A program made the translations under genes and the position numbers. Positions 1 through 8,742 of a DNA stretch of 46,876 nucleotides are shown piece by piece. Within the stretch, counting starts at the first letter, position 1. Every line of letters begins with the position of its first letter. The DNA is taken from contig CAJUOP010000018.1 in the NCBI GenBank assembly GCA_910588465.1, positions 1-46,876 on the forward strand. The letters are read 5' to 3'. Under the pieces are notes generated by a model that worked only from the letters and a program-made list of their open reading frames with translations, did no database searches and was not told where the DNA came from. This stretch comes from an uncultured Christensenellaceae bacterium (GTDB taxonomy: Bacteria; Bacillota; Clostridia; Christensenellales; Borkfalkiaceae).

Positions 1-2
1 TA

Positions 3-107
3 CAGGGTGCGGGACAGCAAAGCTACGCGCAGCCTGCTCCTCAGCCTTTGCAACCGCAACAGCCGCAAATCATCGTCATCGACGACGACGGCGCTCATTT
101 TCAATAA
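3..107 (+). CDS. C-terminal tail of an unidentified Q/P-rich protein (5' end outside window)
   Basis: The frame starting at base 3 is open from the window edge and ends at a TAA at 105-107. The 34 visible residues are rich in Gln and Pro and then finish with a hydrophobic and acidic tail (IIVIDDDGAHF). A Q/P-rich linker followed by a short acidic end is typical of many membrane or secreted proteins with a low-complexity tail, but no family can be named. It is supported as coding mainly because a clear rho-independent terminator follows 5 bases after the stop. Its function is unknown. Confidence 0.6.
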   Translation, partial: QGAGQQSYAQPAPQPLQPQQPQIIVIDDDGAHFQ

Positions 108-112
108 TTTTA

Positions 113-146
113 AAAGCCTTTCCTGAGAATGGGAAGGGCTTTTTTA
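113..146 (+). terminator. Rho-independent terminator after the partial gene
   Basis: AAGCCTTTCC pairs with GGAAGGGCTT (one G-T pair) around a short loop, and the stem runs into a T-tract (TTTTTT). It separates the upstream transcription unit from the gdhA promoter. Confidence 0.85.
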
Positions 147-225
147 TATTTGCTAAAGAACGAATTTATCATAATTTGTGCTAATATACGATATAAGAAA
201 ATATGACGTTTTTTTTCGTTAGGAT

Positions 226-254
226 TTGCTTTTTGGGCAAAAATCTGATATAAT
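226..254 (+). promoter_or_regulatory. Sigma-A promoter of gdhA
   Basis: TTGCTT at 226-231 (matches TTG of the -35) is separated by 17 bases from a perfect TATAAT at 249-254. The start codon of gdhA lies 30 bases downstream, preceded by AAGGAG at 271-276. Confidence 0.75.
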
Positions 255-283
255 AACGGCGAAAAACGCAAAGGAGCAAAGCA

Positions 284-1618
284 ATGAATTACGTAGACAG
301 AGTATTGGAAGAATTAAAACGCAAAAATCCCAACGAGCCCGAATTTCATCAGGCGGCAACGGAAATTTTGAACAGCTTAAAGCCCATGGTGGAAAAGCAT
401 CCCGAATTTGAAAAATCGGCGCTGTTAGAGCGCTTTACCGAACCCGAGCGCGTGATTTTATTCCGCGTGCCGTGGGTGGACGACGAGGGCGGCGTGCACG
501 TGAACAAGGGCTATCGCGTGCAGTTTAACAGCGCGATCGGACCGTATAAGGGCGGACTGAGGTTCCATCCGTCCGTCAATCTTTCCATAATTAAATTTTT
601 AGGGTTGGAACAGATTTTAAAGAACAGCTTAACGGGGCTGCCCATCGGCGGGGGAAAGGGCGGAAGCGACTTCGACCCCAAGGGAAAGAGCGATAACGAA
701 ATTATGCGCTTTTGCCAGAGCTTTATGACCGAGATGTGCCGCCATATCGGGCAGGATACCGACGTGCCCGCGGGAGATATCGGCGTGGGCGGGCGCGAGA
801 TCGGTTATCTGTTCGGACAGTATAAGCGGATTCGCAACGAGCACGTGGGCGTTTTGACAGGCAGAGGACTTTCCTACGGCGGATCGCTTGCCCGCAAGGA
901 GGCTACGGGTTACGGGCTCGCTTATATCACTGCGGAGGCGATGCGCGCGCGCGGAGAGAGCTTTGCGGGAAAAACCGTGGTGATTTCGGGCTCCGGCAAC
1001 GTTGCCGTGTATGCGTGCGAAAAGGTGCAATCGCTCGGCGGAAAGGTAGTTGCGATGTACGATTCGAACGGTTACGTTTACGATAAGAACGGAATCGATC
1101 TTGCGGTTGTCAAACAGATTAAAGAGGTGGAGCGCGGACGCATGAAAGAATATGCCGAGCGCGTGAAGGGGACGGAATATCACGAGGGCTGCAAAGGGAT
1201 CTGGACGATCCCCTGCGACGTTGCGTTGCCCTGCGCCACGCAGAACGAGATCGACAAGGAGAGCGCGGAAGCGCTTGTGAAAAACGGCGTGAAATATGTG
1301 GGCGAGGGGGCGAATATGCCTTCCACGCTGGATGCGATCTCCGTATTCCAAAAGGCGGGCGTGGTGTTCCTTCCCGCAAAGGCGGCGAACGCGGGCGGCG
1401 TTGCGACGAGCGCGCTGGAAATGGCGCAGTCGAGCGGGCGCCTGTTCTGGACGTTCGAGGAAGTGGACGAAAAACTGAAAAGCATCATGATCAATATTTA
1501 CCGCAATATGGATTCGGCGGCGCGCGAATACGGCGTAGAGGGCGATTACGTGACGGGCGCGAACATTGCGGGCTTTAAAAAGATAGCGGAAGCGATGACG
1601 GCACACGGAATCGTATAA
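284..1618 (+). CDS. gdhA: NADP-type glutamate dehydrogenase
   Basis: This enzyme reductively aminates 2-oxoglutarate with ammonia to glutamate, in the cytoplasm. The 444-residue length fits the hexameric bacterial NADP-dependent (GdhA) class. Visible hallmarks are the substrate-binding segment KGGLRFHPS, the catalytic lysine motif PIGGGKGG (K125), the VPAGDIGVGGREIGY segment, and a Rossmann GSGNVAVYACEK motif in the second half. The ATG at 284 is preceded by AAGGAG with 7-base spacing. The gene stands alone between its own promoter and the glutamine synthetase promoter, so the two nitrogen genes are adjacent but can be controlled separately. NADP preference is inferred from family membership. 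The family call is secure. Confidence 0.97.
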   Translation: MNYVDRVLEELKRKNPNEPEFHQAATEILNSLKPMVEKHPEFEKSALLERFTEPERVILFRVPWVDDEGGVHVNKGYRVQFNSAIGPYKGGLRFHPSVNLSIIKFLGLEQILKNSLTGLPIGGGKGGSDFDPKGKSDNEIMRFCQSFMTEMCRHIGQDTDVPAGDIGVGGREIGYLFGQYKRIRNEHVGVLTGRGLSYGGSLARKEATGYGLAYITAEAMRARGESFAGKTVVISGSGNVAVYACEKVQSLGGKVVAMYDSNGYVYDKNGIDLAVVKQIKEVERGRMKEYAERVKGTEYHEGCKGIWTIPCDVALPCATQNEIDKESAEALVKNGVKYVGEGANMPSTLDAISVFQKAGVVFLPAKAANAGGVATSALEMAQSSGRLFWTFEEVDEKLKSIMINIYRNMDSAAREYGVEGDYVTGANIAGFKKIAEAMTAHGIV

Positions 1619-1625
1619 GAAACGG

Positions 1626-1654
1626 TTGACACGTGCGCGCAAACAAATTATAAT
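1626..1654 (+). promoter_or_regulatory. Consensus sigma-A promoter of the glutamine synthetase gene
   Basis: TTGACA at 1626-1631, exactly 17 bases, and TATAAT at 1649-1654 form a perfect consensus promoter in the 92-base gap between gdhA and the glutamine synthetase gene. Such a strong core promoter implies high expression unless repressed; no operator is obvious. Confidence 0.9.
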
Positions 1655-1710
1655 AATACGAAACGGACAATTCCCGCAAACGACGCGGTGTAGTTTACAA
1701 AGGAGAGGAT

Positions 1711-3789
1711 ATGACTATTCCCGAGCTGTTCGGCAGCAACGTATTTAACGACGAGGTGATGAAAAACTCGCTGCCCAAAGAAGTGTATCAGTCGCTGAAA
1801 AGGACGATCGACGAGGGATCTCCGCTCGACGTTTCCATTGCCGGAACCGTGGCGAACGCGATGAAGGACTGGGCGGTAAAAAAGGGCGCCACGCATTATA
1901 CGCACTGGTTTCAGCCGCTCACCAACCTTACGGCGGAAAAGCACGACAGCTTTATCGAGCCCTCGGGGGATAAGGTCATTATGCAACTTACGGGCAAGAG
2001 CCTGATCGTGGGCGAGCCGGACGCTTCGTCTTTCCCCTCGGGCGGGACGAGGGCGACCGCCGCGGCGCGCGGGTATACCGCGTGGGACCCGACTTCGCCC
2101 GCGTTCGTTAAGGACGGCACGCTGTATATCCCTACGGTGTTCGTCTCCTATACGGGCGAAACGCTCGATAAAAAGGCGCCGCTCTTAAAGTCTATGACCG
2201 CGCTCGACGCGCAGGCGAAACGGCTTTTAAAGCTGTTCGGCATCGAATGCAGAAAGGTAAATACGACGGTCGGTCCCGAACAGGAATACTTTTTGATAGA
2301 CGAAGAGTTATTCCATAAGAGAAAGGATCTTATGTTAACGGGCAGAACGCTCTTCGGGGCGCTTCCCACCCGCGGGCAGGAGTTGGAGGATCATTATTTC
2401 GGAACGCTGAAACAGCGCGTTTCGGACTATATGCGCGATCTGGACGAAACGCTTTGGAGCTACGGGATTTTCGCCAAGACCAAGCACAACGAGGTGGCGC
2501 CCGCCCAGCACGAGCTCGCTCCGGTTTTTACCACGACCAACGTTGCGGTGGACGACAACCAGCTTACCATGGTGTTGATGAAGCAGATCGCCCAAAAGCA
2601 CGGGCTGGTGTGTCTGCTGCACGAAAAGCCGTTCGAGGGCGTGAACGGCTCCGGCAAGCACAATAACTGGTCGCTCTCCACCGACGGCGGACTGAACCTG
2701 CTCGAACCGGGGGAAACGCCCGAATCGAATTCGCGCTTTATGCTCATTCTTGCGTGCGTCATCGCCGCGGTGGACCGCTATCAGGGGATATTGCGCGCCT
2801 GCGTGGCGTCTGCGGGGAACGATCACCGTTTGGGCGCGAACGAGGCGCCGCCCGCCATTATTTCCGTCTATTTGGGGGATCAGCTCGGCTCGCTTGTCGA
2901 CAGCATCGTGCTCGGCAGAGAATACGTGCCCAAAAAGGCGATCCCCGGCTCTATCGGCGTGCCTTCTTCGCCCATATTTCCCATCGACACCACCGACCGC
3001 AACCGCACTTCGCCGTTTGCGTTTACGGGGAATAAATTCGAATTCCGTATGCTTGGCTCGCAGGCTTCCGTCGCCGATCCCAATATCGTTTTAAATACGA
3101 TCGTGGCGCAGCTCTTCTCGGAGGCGGTGGACGAGCTTTCGGGCGCGAAGAATTTCGAAAAGGCGTGCAAGGACTACACGGCGAAGCTGTTGAAGAACCA
3201 TTACAGAGTGATTTTCAACTATAACGGTTACGGTCCCGACTGGGAGCCCGAGGCAGAGAAGCGGGGGCTTTTAAACAACAAGACCACTGCCGACGCCGTG
3301 CCCGAATATTTCAAGCGGGAGAATATCGACGTGTTCGTAAAACAGGGCGTTTATACCGAAAAGGAAGTGATCGCCCGCGCCAATATCGCCCTCGAAAATT
3401 ACGTAAAGACCATCAACATCGAGGCGCTTACCGCCGCCGAAATGGCGAAGCGGGACATCTATCCCGCGGTAAACGCCTATATCGCGGAGCTGTGTTCGGT
3501 GATTTCCGCCAAGCGCGCGGCGAGCGAAAAATTCGTCTGCGCGACCGACGAGGAGATCGCGGGGCTGCTTTGCAGCGAAAACGAGGCGCTGATGCAGGCG
3601 GTGAAAAAGCTGGAGCGGGATTTGCAGGAGATGCCCGCGGGCGAGCTTGCCGCTTCGCAGAAAATGGCGCACGCCGTGGTGCCCGATATGGAGGAGATCC
3701 GCCGCCGCGCCGATTTTATGGAGACGCTCTGCTCCGCGGACTATTGGCCCTATCCCACTTATACCGATTTGCTGTACAGCGTAAAGTAA
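1711..3789 (+). CDS. glnN: Type III glutamine synthetase (GSIII)
   Basis: It makes glutamine from glutamate, ammonia and ATP. At 692 residues it is far longer than GSI or GSII (about 350-470) and matches the GSIII class common in Bacteroidetes, cyanobacteria and gut Clostridia. Visible motifs include EQEYF in the metal-binding region, the KHNEVAPAQHELAP segment, NGSGKHNNWS at the ATP site and the ASAGNDHRLGANEAPPA block, all in the order expected for GSIII. The ATG at 1711 has AGGAGAGG just upstream. It sits directly downstream of gdhA with its own consensus promoter, forming a GDH/GS ammonia assimilation pair. The gene symbol follows the usual GSIII name and could equally be listed as glnA. 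Confidence 0.95.
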   Translation: MTIPELFGSNVFNDEVMKNSLPKEVYQSLKRTIDEGSPLDVSIAGTVANAMKDWAVKKGATHYTHWFQPLTNLTAEKHDSFIEPSGDKVIMQLTGKSLIVGEPDASSFPSGGTRATAAARGYTAWDPTSPAFVKDGTLYIPTVFVSYTGETLDKKAPLLKSMTALDAQAKRLLKLFGIECRKVNTTVGPEQEYFLIDEELFHKRKDLMLTGRTLFGALPTRGQELEDHYFGTLKQRVSDYMRDLDETLWSYGIFAKTKHNEVAPAQHELAPVFTTTNVAVDDNQLTMVLMKQIAQKHGLVCLLHEKPFEGVNGSGKHNNWSLSTDGGLNLLEPGETPESNSRFMLILACVIAAVDRYQGILRACVASAGNDHRLGANEAPPAIISVYLGDQLGSLVDSIVLGREYVPKKAIPGSIGVPSSPIFPIDTTDRNRTSPFAFTGNKFEFRMLGSQASVADPNIVLNTIVAQLFSEAVDELSGAKNFEKACKDYTAKLLKNHYRVIFNYNGYGPDWEPEAEKRGLLNNKTTADAVPEYFKRENIDVFVKQGVYTEKEVIARANIALENYVKTINIEALTAAEMAKRDIYPAVNAYIAELCSVISAKRAASEKFVCATDEEIAGLLCSENEALMQAVKKLERDLQEMPAGELAASQKMAHAVVPDMEEIRRRADFMETLCSADYWPYPTYTDLLYSVK

Positions 3790-3837
3790 CGGCGAAAATT
3801 ACGACCGAATTCTGCGGAAAAATTATTGAAAAAATGC

Positions 3838-3866
3838 TTGCTATTTTATAAAAAGCATGGTATAAT
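3838..3866 (+). promoter_or_regulatory. Promoter of the rimP-nusA-infB operon
   Basis: TTGCTA at 3838-3843, 17 bases, and a perfect TATAAT at 3861-3866. It lies 49 bases after the glutamine synthetase stop and 73 bases before rimP, leaving a short structured leader. Confidence 0.85.
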
Positions 3867-3892
3867 AAGGATGCTTAATCAAGGAAATGTGA

Positions 3893-3917
3893 TTGAGAGC
3901 GGTCTTTCCGCTCTCAA
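3893..3917 (+). other. Perfect 10-bp hairpin in the rimP leader
   Basis: TTGAGAGCGG (3893-3902) and CCGCTCTCAA (3908-3917) are exact complements around a TCTTT loop, followed by the T-rich stretch ATTTCTTT. It lies between the promoter and the rimP start. The shape suits a leader attenuator or a 5' stabilising stem; which one cannot be told from sequence. Confidence 0.7.
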
Positions 3918-3938
3918 ATTTCTTTATGTGGGGGGAAT

Positions 3939-4394
3939 ATGCGGGTTAAACCGACTGCCGAAGTGATAGAATTTCTCCGCCCCGTCGCCGAGGAGCAGGG
4001 GGTGGAAATCGTCGATTGCGAGTGGAATATGCGCACGCGCGCGCTTACGTTGTATCTCGACGCGGAGGGCGGGATCGACTTGGTGCGTCTGGAAGCCTTT
4101 CACCGCGCCGCCGATATTCCGCTCGACGAGCTCGATCCCACGTTCGGAGAGCCTTATACGCTGAACTGCTCCTCGCTCGGGCTCGACCGTCCGTTTAAAA
4201 CGGAGCGCGACTTTTTAAAGCATTTGGGCGAGAAGGTGGAGGTGCGTCTTTATGCGCCCTTCGAGGGGAAGAAGTATTACGAGGGAGAGCTGAAAAGCTA
4301 CCAAGGCGAAACGTTTACCGTGTGTACTGCGGAGGGAGAAAAGACGATCCCCGTTAAGGCGGCTTCCAAGGTCTGCCTGTATATCGAAGTTTAA
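3939..4394 (+). CDS. rimP: Ribosome maturation factor RimP
   Basis: RimP helps assemble the 30S ribosomal subunit. The 151-residue product has the usual two-part layout: an N-terminal alpha/beta domain containing VEIVDCEW and the LDPTFGEPYTLNCSSLGLDRP block characteristic of the family, and a C-terminal SH3-like beta barrel from about residue 90 (VEVRLYAP, YYEGEL). The start is the ATG at 3939 after GGGGGGAA. It is the first gene of the conserved operon, 59 bases upstream of nusA, the arrangement seen in most Firmicutes. Confidence 0.95.
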   Translation: MRVKPTAEVIEFLRPVAEEQGVEIVDCEWNMRTRALTLYLDAEGGIDLVRLEAFHRAADIPLDELDPTFGEPYTLNCSSLGLDRPFKTERDFLKHLGEKVEVRLYAPFEGKKYYEGELKSYQGETFTVCTAEGEKTIPVKAASKVCLYIEV

Positions 4395-4453
4395 AACGCG
4401 CGGAAAAACCGCCGCGGAAGAATAAATACGCAAAGATTGCGAAGGAGTGAATT

Positions 4454-5542
4454 ATGGTAAATAAGGATTTCTTTTCGGCGCTTGCCGATCTGGAACGGGA
4501 AAGAGGAATCGGCGAATCGGCGTTTATCGAGTCGTTGGAAAACGCGCTGGCTTCCGCATATAAGAAGCTTGCCGAAGGCACGCCCGGAAAAGTAGAGGTA
4601 CGCCTGAATCCCGAAAAATGTACGATTCGTTTTTTCTTTACCTACACGGTAGTGGACGGCGACGAGCCCGAGGACGGCGAACTCACGCTGGAAGAGGCGC
4701 GCGAAAAGAAAAAGAGCGCGAAGGTGGGCGACGTCATCAGCGAGGAATTCGTACCCAAGGACTTTTCGAGGATCGCCGCGCAGACCGCAAAGCAGGTGGT
4801 GCTGCAAAAGATCCACGAGACCGAGCGCGACAACACGCTTTCCGAGTTCTCCGATAAGGAAGGGGAGCTGTTAAGCGGGCTTATCCGTAAGGTGGACGCC
4901 AGAACGGTGTACATCGAGCTGGGCAAGGGGCAGATCGAAGGACTGCTGCTGCCGCAGGATCAGGTTCCCGGCGAAAGCTACAACACGGGCGACCGCATTA
5001 AGGTGTTCGTAAAGCGCATAAAAAGCGGCGGACGGAACGCGCAGGTGCTCGTTTCCCGTTCTGCGCCCGGACTTGTTAAGAGGCTGTTCGAAGAGGAAGT
5101 GCCCGAAATCAAGCAGGGGCTCGTTACCATTAAATCCATTTCCCGCGAGCCGGGACACCGCACGAAGATCGCGATCTCGTCCGAGGACGCCCGTATCGAC
5201 GCGGTGGGCGCATGCGTGGGCAACAAGGGCGCGCGTGTAAACGCGGTGGTTGCCGAGCTCGGCGGTGAAAAAATCGACATTATTCCCTGGAGCGAGAATC
5301 CGCTCGAATTTATCGCGAAGGCGCTCTCTCCCGCAACGGTCGTTTCCGTGACCCAGCGGGACGAGAAGTCCGCCGTGGCGGTCGTCCCCGACGATAAGCT
5401 TTCGCTCGCCATCGGTCGCGACGGGCAGAACGCCCGCCTCGCCGCCCGCCTTACGGGCTGGAAGATCGACGTGAAGAGCGAGTCGGCGGCGGAGAAGCTC
5501 AACCTCGTTTCCGAAGAGGAAGCGGAATTTCCGCAGGAATGA
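4454..5542 (+). CDS. nusA: Transcription termination/antitermination factor NusA
   Basis: NusA binds RNA polymerase and nascent RNA and modulates pausing, termination and antitermination. The 362-residue protein has the short Gram-positive form: an N-terminal polymerase-binding domain (residues 1 to about 125), an S1 domain (about 135-200, ELLSGLIRKVDARTVYIEL onwards), and two KH domains (about 230-345) with the diagnostic GACVGNKGARVNAVVAELGGEKIDI and LAIGRDGQNARLAARLTGW segments. The C-terminal acidic repeats of the E. coli protein are absent, as expected. AAGGAG precedes the ATG. It is followed 15 bases later by ylxR. Confidence 0.97.
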   Translation: MVNKDFFSALADLERERGIGESAFIESLENALASAYKKLAEGTPGKVEVRLNPEKCTIRFFFTYTVVDGDEPEDGELTLEEAREKKKSAKVGDVISEEFVPKDFSRIAAQTAKQVVLQKIHETERDNTLSEFSDKEGELLSGLIRKVDARTVYIELGKGQIEGLLLPQDQVPGESYNTGDRIKVFVKRIKSGGRNAQVLVSRSAPGLVKRLFEEEVPEIKQGLVTIKSISREPGHRTKIAISSEDARIDAVGACVGNKGARVNAVVAELGGEKIDIIPWSENPLEFIAKALSPATVVSVTQRDEKSAVAVVPDDKLSLAIGRDGQNARLAARLTGWKIDVKSESAAEKLNLVSEEEAEFPQE

Positions 5543-5557
5543 TCGGCGGGGGGATCC

Positions 5558-5830
5558 ATGCAGGGAACTAAAAAAATTACGTTGCGTATGTGCGTCGCCT
5601 GCCGCGCGTCTCTGCCTAAAAACGAGATGTTGCGCATCGTAAAGTGTGCGGACGGCGAAATCAGGCTCGACTTTTCGGGCAAGCTTGCGGGAAGGGGCGC
5701 GTATATCTGCAACAGCGGCGAATGTATCCGAAAGCTGCGCAAATATCGGCTGCTGCACAAGACGTTTTCCGCAAACGTGTGCGAAGAGGTGTATCTCCGA
5801 ATCGAGGAGGAGTTCCTTGGAAGAGAGTAA
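5558..5830 (+). CDS. ylxR: YlxR family protein (DUF448), RNase P modulator RnpM type
   Basis: A 90-residue basic protein with the DUF448 signature: RMCVACRA near the N-terminus, the GKLAGRGAYICNSGECI block and a basic C-terminus. Members of this family in Gram-positive bacteria bind RNA; the protein has been linked to RNase P modulation (RnpM). The paired Cys residues (MCVAC and YICNSGEC) are typical. The ATG at 5558 follows GGGGGGAT. Its 3' end overlaps the start of ylxQ by 14 bases, so the two are probably translationally coupled. Confidence 0.93.
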   Translation: MQGTKKITLRMCVACRASLPKNEMLRIVKCADGEIRLDFSGKLAGRGAYICNSGECIRKLRKYRLLHKTFSANVCEEVYLRIEEEFLGRE

Positions 5831-6113
5831 AATAGCCGCGTATTTCGGGTTTGCGAAGCGGGCGGGAAAGCTGACGCTGGGCGTAAACGCCGCCGAGACG
5901 CTGAAAAAGTCCGTGTACTTGCTGGCGGCGGACGTTCGGACGGAAAAGAATTCCCGAAAGATCATCGAAAAACTGCAATCGAAATTTTCCTGTCCGCTCG
6001 TGTATTTCGAGGATTTGGAAAAACTGGTGGGAAGAGCGGGCTGCCGCCTTGCCGCCGTGCGGGAAGAAAATCTGGCAAAGGCGATTTTAAATAAACTTGC
6101 GGGCGAGCCTTAA
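5817..6113 (+). CDS. ylxQ: YlxQ, L7Ae-family RNA-binding protein
   Basis: A 98-residue product with the L7Ae/L30e/S12e/Gadd45 fold, which recognises kink-turn RNA. The motif AAYFGFAKRAGKLTLGVNA near the N-terminus is diagnostic. The best start is the TTG at 5817, preceded by GAGGAGGAG at optimal distance and giving the normal family length. A longer open frame begins at 5646 but would lie inside ylxR and adds no conserved sequence. The gene overlaps ylxR by 14 bases and precedes infB by 31 bases. The exact RNA partner is not known from the sequence. Confidence 0.9.
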   Translation: MEESKIAAYFGFAKRAGKLTLGVNAAETLKKSVYLLAADVRTEKNSRKIIEKLQSKFSCPLVYFEDLEKLVGRAGCRLAAVREENLAKAILNKLAGEP

Positions 6114-6144
6114 CGGGCATAAGTTTGGAGGATAAAGACAGAGT

Positions 6145-8742
6145 ATGGCTTATGAGAACATCGAAAAATTAAGCGCTCTTTTAACCGATAAGAGCACGGA
6201 GAGTATTTCCAAAGCGATTTCGTCGAGCGAGAAACAGGTGAACGAGCTGTTAAAGAAGCTGACCGAGATCGAAGCCGAGCTCGGCGCGAAGCGCGCGGCG
6301 GCAAAGGCTGCGGAAGAGGAGGCGGCGAGAAGAGCCGCCGAAGCCGAAGCGGAAGCCGCTGCGAAAAAGGCGGCGGAGCTGGCGGCGAATCAGGCAAAGG
6401 CTACGGAGGAAGAATCCGAGGCGCCCGCGCCCGTTCCCGCGCCTGCTCCTGCGGAGCCCGTTCGGAAAGCGGAAAATCCCGCGCCCGTCCGTCCCGCACC
6501 CGTCCGCCCCGCGCAAGGAGCTCCCGCGGAACGGCGGGAATACCGTCCAGCAGGGCAAAACGACCGCAGACCCGCGCCCGCTCAGCGCCCCGCATATAAC
6601 AATCCCGCGGCGCGCGGCTTCCAAAACGGCGCGGCTCGCCCCACCTATACGCCCAACCGTCCCCAAACGGGGAGCGGCTACGGCGCCCGTCCCGCGGGAC
6701 CCCGCCCCGCAGGCGCGCGTCCGATGGGAGCACCCCGTCCTGCGGGACCGCGCCCCGCAGGCGGCGCAGTCCGTCCCGCGGCGCCCGCGCTGACCGCTCC
6801 GAGAAGGGAGTTTACGGCTCCTAAAAAATTCGAAAAATCCTACGTGGAGCGCCGCCCCGTAAACAAGCGCGCGCTGCAGCGCCAGCAGGGCGCGGACGTG
6901 GGCGACTTCGACGAGGAGAAGAGCGGTTACAGAAAGGCGCGCTTTAACAAGAAGGGCGCGCGTAAGGAAACGCAGACGATAAAAATCGACCACGCGGTGG
7001 TCACAAGCAAGGAGATTCCCATTAAAACGCTTTCGGAAAAGCTGGGGATCTCGGCGGTGGAAATCACCAAACGGCTGTTCCGCGAGGGCGTTATGAAAAC
7101 GGTGAACGAGTCGATCGACTACGACAACGCGGCGTATATCGCGTTAGAGCTGGGGATCGACCTGGAATACAAGCCCGAAAAGACGGCGGAGGACGCGCTG
7201 TTTGAGGCGCACGGCGGAGACGAGGCGGAAAACACCGTGACGCGCGCGCCCGTCGTTACCGTAATGGGACACGTAGACCACGGCAAAACCTCGCTGCTCG
7301 ATAAGATCCGCGCGACGAACGTCACGGCGGGAGAAGCGGGCGGCATTACGCAGAGCATCGGCGCGTACACCGTGGCGTTTGCCGAGGGCAAGAAAATCAC
7401 CTTTATCGACACTCCCGGACACGCCGCGTTTACGGCGATGCGCGCGCGGGGTGCGAAGGTCACGGATATCGTAGTGCTGGTGGTCGCGGCGGACGACGGC
7501 ATCATGCCGCAGACGGTGGAGGCGATCGACCATGCCAAAGCGGCGGAGGTGCCCATTATCGTCGCCGTGAATAAAATCGACAAACCGCACGTGGACGTGG
7601 ACAGGGTGCGCCAGGGACTTACCGAGCACGGACTCGTGCCCGAGGAGTGGGGCGGCGAAACCATTCTCGTTCCCGTCTCGGCAAAGACGGGCGAGGGCGT
7701 GGAGCGCCTGCTCGAAAATATTTATCTCGTTGCCGAAATGCAGGAGCTGAAAGCCAATCCGGACAGAAAGGCGCGCGGCGTCGTCATCGAGGCGAAGCTG
7801 GACAAGGGCAAGGGTCCCGTGGCAAGCGTGCTGGTGCAAAACGGAACGCTTCATACGGGCGACAACCTCATTTCGGGTACCACGATGGGGCGCGTGCGCG
7901 CGATGATCGACGACAAGGGCAGAACGGTGAAGGAGGCGGGACCCTCCATGGCGGTTTCCGTGCTCGGCTTAGAGGACGTGCCAAACGCGGGGGATACCAT
8001 TTTCGCGGTGGAACAGTCGCTGATGAAGCAGGTACAGGAGGAGCGCAAGAACAAGCAGCGCGAGTCCATGATCAAAGAGACCTCCAAGGTATCGCTGGAC
8101 GATATCTTCAAGCAGGTGGAGAGCGGAAACGTAAAGTCGCTCAACGTCATCGTAAAGGGCGACGTGCAGGGCTCGGTCGAGGCGGTGAAGGCTTCGCTCG
8201 AAAAGCTTTCCAACGAGGAAGTGCAGGTGAAGGTCATTCACGCGGGCGCGGGCGCCGTGACGGAAAGCGACGTGATGCTCGCAGATTCCGCGAACGCGAT
8301 CATCATCGGCTTTAACGTCCGTCCGGACAGCAAGGCGAAAACGCTTGCCGAGCGTAGCAAGGTAGATGTGAGAAGCTACCGCATTATCTACGAGCTGCTC
8401 GACGATATCGAAGCCGCGCTCAAAGGAATGCTTTCGCCCAAGTATCAGGAAGTTTATATGGGAAAAGCCGAGGTCAAGCAGACGTTCAACATTACGGGCG
8501 TGGGCACGGTCGCGGGGTGCTTCGTCACCGAAGGAAAACTGGTCCGCGGCGGAAAGCTGCGCATTTACCGCGAGGACATCATGATCGTAGAGGGCGGCGT
8601 AAAGCAGTTGAAGCGCTACAAGGACGACGCGAAGGAAGTCACTTCGGGTATGGAATGCGGCTGCGCGATCGAGGGCTTTAACGAGATCAAGGTGGGCGAC
8701 TATATCGAGTGTTATCTCATCGAGGAGCTGAAACAGGCATGA
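6145..8742 (+). CDS. infB: Translation initiation factor IF-2
   Basis: IF-2 is the GTPase that brings initiator tRNA to the 30S subunit. The 865-residue protein begins with a short helical section and a charged Ala-rich coiled stretch (residues about 45-90), then a Pro/Ala/Arg low-complexity region to about 230 with repeated RPAG-type units. An IF2_N domain follows near 280-330. The G domain contains GHVDHGKT (375-382), GGITQSIGAY, DTPGHAAF, NKID and SAK motifs in order, followed by beta-barrel domains II and IV (GVGTVAGCFVTEGK). GGAGG precedes the ATG at 6145. The stop overlaps the rbfA start as ATGA. Confidence 0.98.
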   Translation: MAYENIEKLSALLTDKSTESISKAISSSEKQVNELLKKLTEIEAELGAKRAAAKAAEEEAARRAAEAEAEAAAKKAAELAANQAKATEEESEAPAPVPAPAPAEPVRKAENPAPVRPAPVRPAQGAPAERREYRPAGQNDRRPAPAQRPAYNNPAARGFQNGAARPTYTPNRPQTGSGYGARPAGPRPAGARPMGAPRPAGPRPAGGAVRPAAPALTAPRREFTAPKKFEKSYVERRPVNKRALQRQQGADVGDFDEEKSGYRKARFNKKGARKETQTIKIDHAVVTSKEIPIKTLSEKLGISAVEITKRLFREGVMKTVNESIDYDNAAYIALELGIDLEYKPEKTAEDALFEAHGGDEAENTVTRAPVVTVMGHVDHGKTSLLDKIRATNVTAGEAGGITQSIGAYTVAFAEGKKITFIDTPGHAAFTAMRARGAKVTDIVVLVVAADDGIMPQTVEAIDHAKAAEVPIIVAVNKIDKPHVDVDRVRQGLTEHGLVPEEWGGETILVPVSAKTGEGVERLLENIYLVAEMQELKANPDRKARGVVIEAKLDKGKGPVASVLVQNGTLHTGDNLISGTTMGRVRAMIDDKGRTVKEAGPSMAVSVLGLEDVPNAGDTIFAVEQSLMKQVQEERKNKQRESMIKETSKVSLDDIFKQVESGNVKSLNVIVKGDVQGSVEAVKASLEKLSNEEVQVKVIHAGAGAVTESDVMLADSANAIIIGFNVRPDSKAKTLAERSKVDVRSYRIIYELLDDIEAALKGMLSPKYQEVYMGKAEVKQTFNITGVGTVAGCFVTEGKLVRGGKLRIYREDIMIVEGGVKQLKRYKDDAKEVTSGMECGCAIEGFNEIKVGDYIECYLIEELKQA

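Noticed and set aside
226..411. 61-residue frame starting upstream of gdhA
   Set aside because: It begins at the -35 box and overlaps gdhA in another frame with no independent ribosome site.
629..1642. 337-residue antisense open frame over gdhA
   Set aside because: GC-rich coding DNA gives long antisense frames; the translation is Arg/His-rich with no family motif and overlaps a certain gene.
1619..1710. Riboswitch or glnA RNA before glutamine synthetase
   Set aside because: The gap is almost filled by the promoter and ribosome site; too little transcribed leader remains for such an RNA.
4871..5965. 364-residue antisense frame over nusA and ylxR
   Set aside because: Shadow of conserved genes; no ribosome site or motif.
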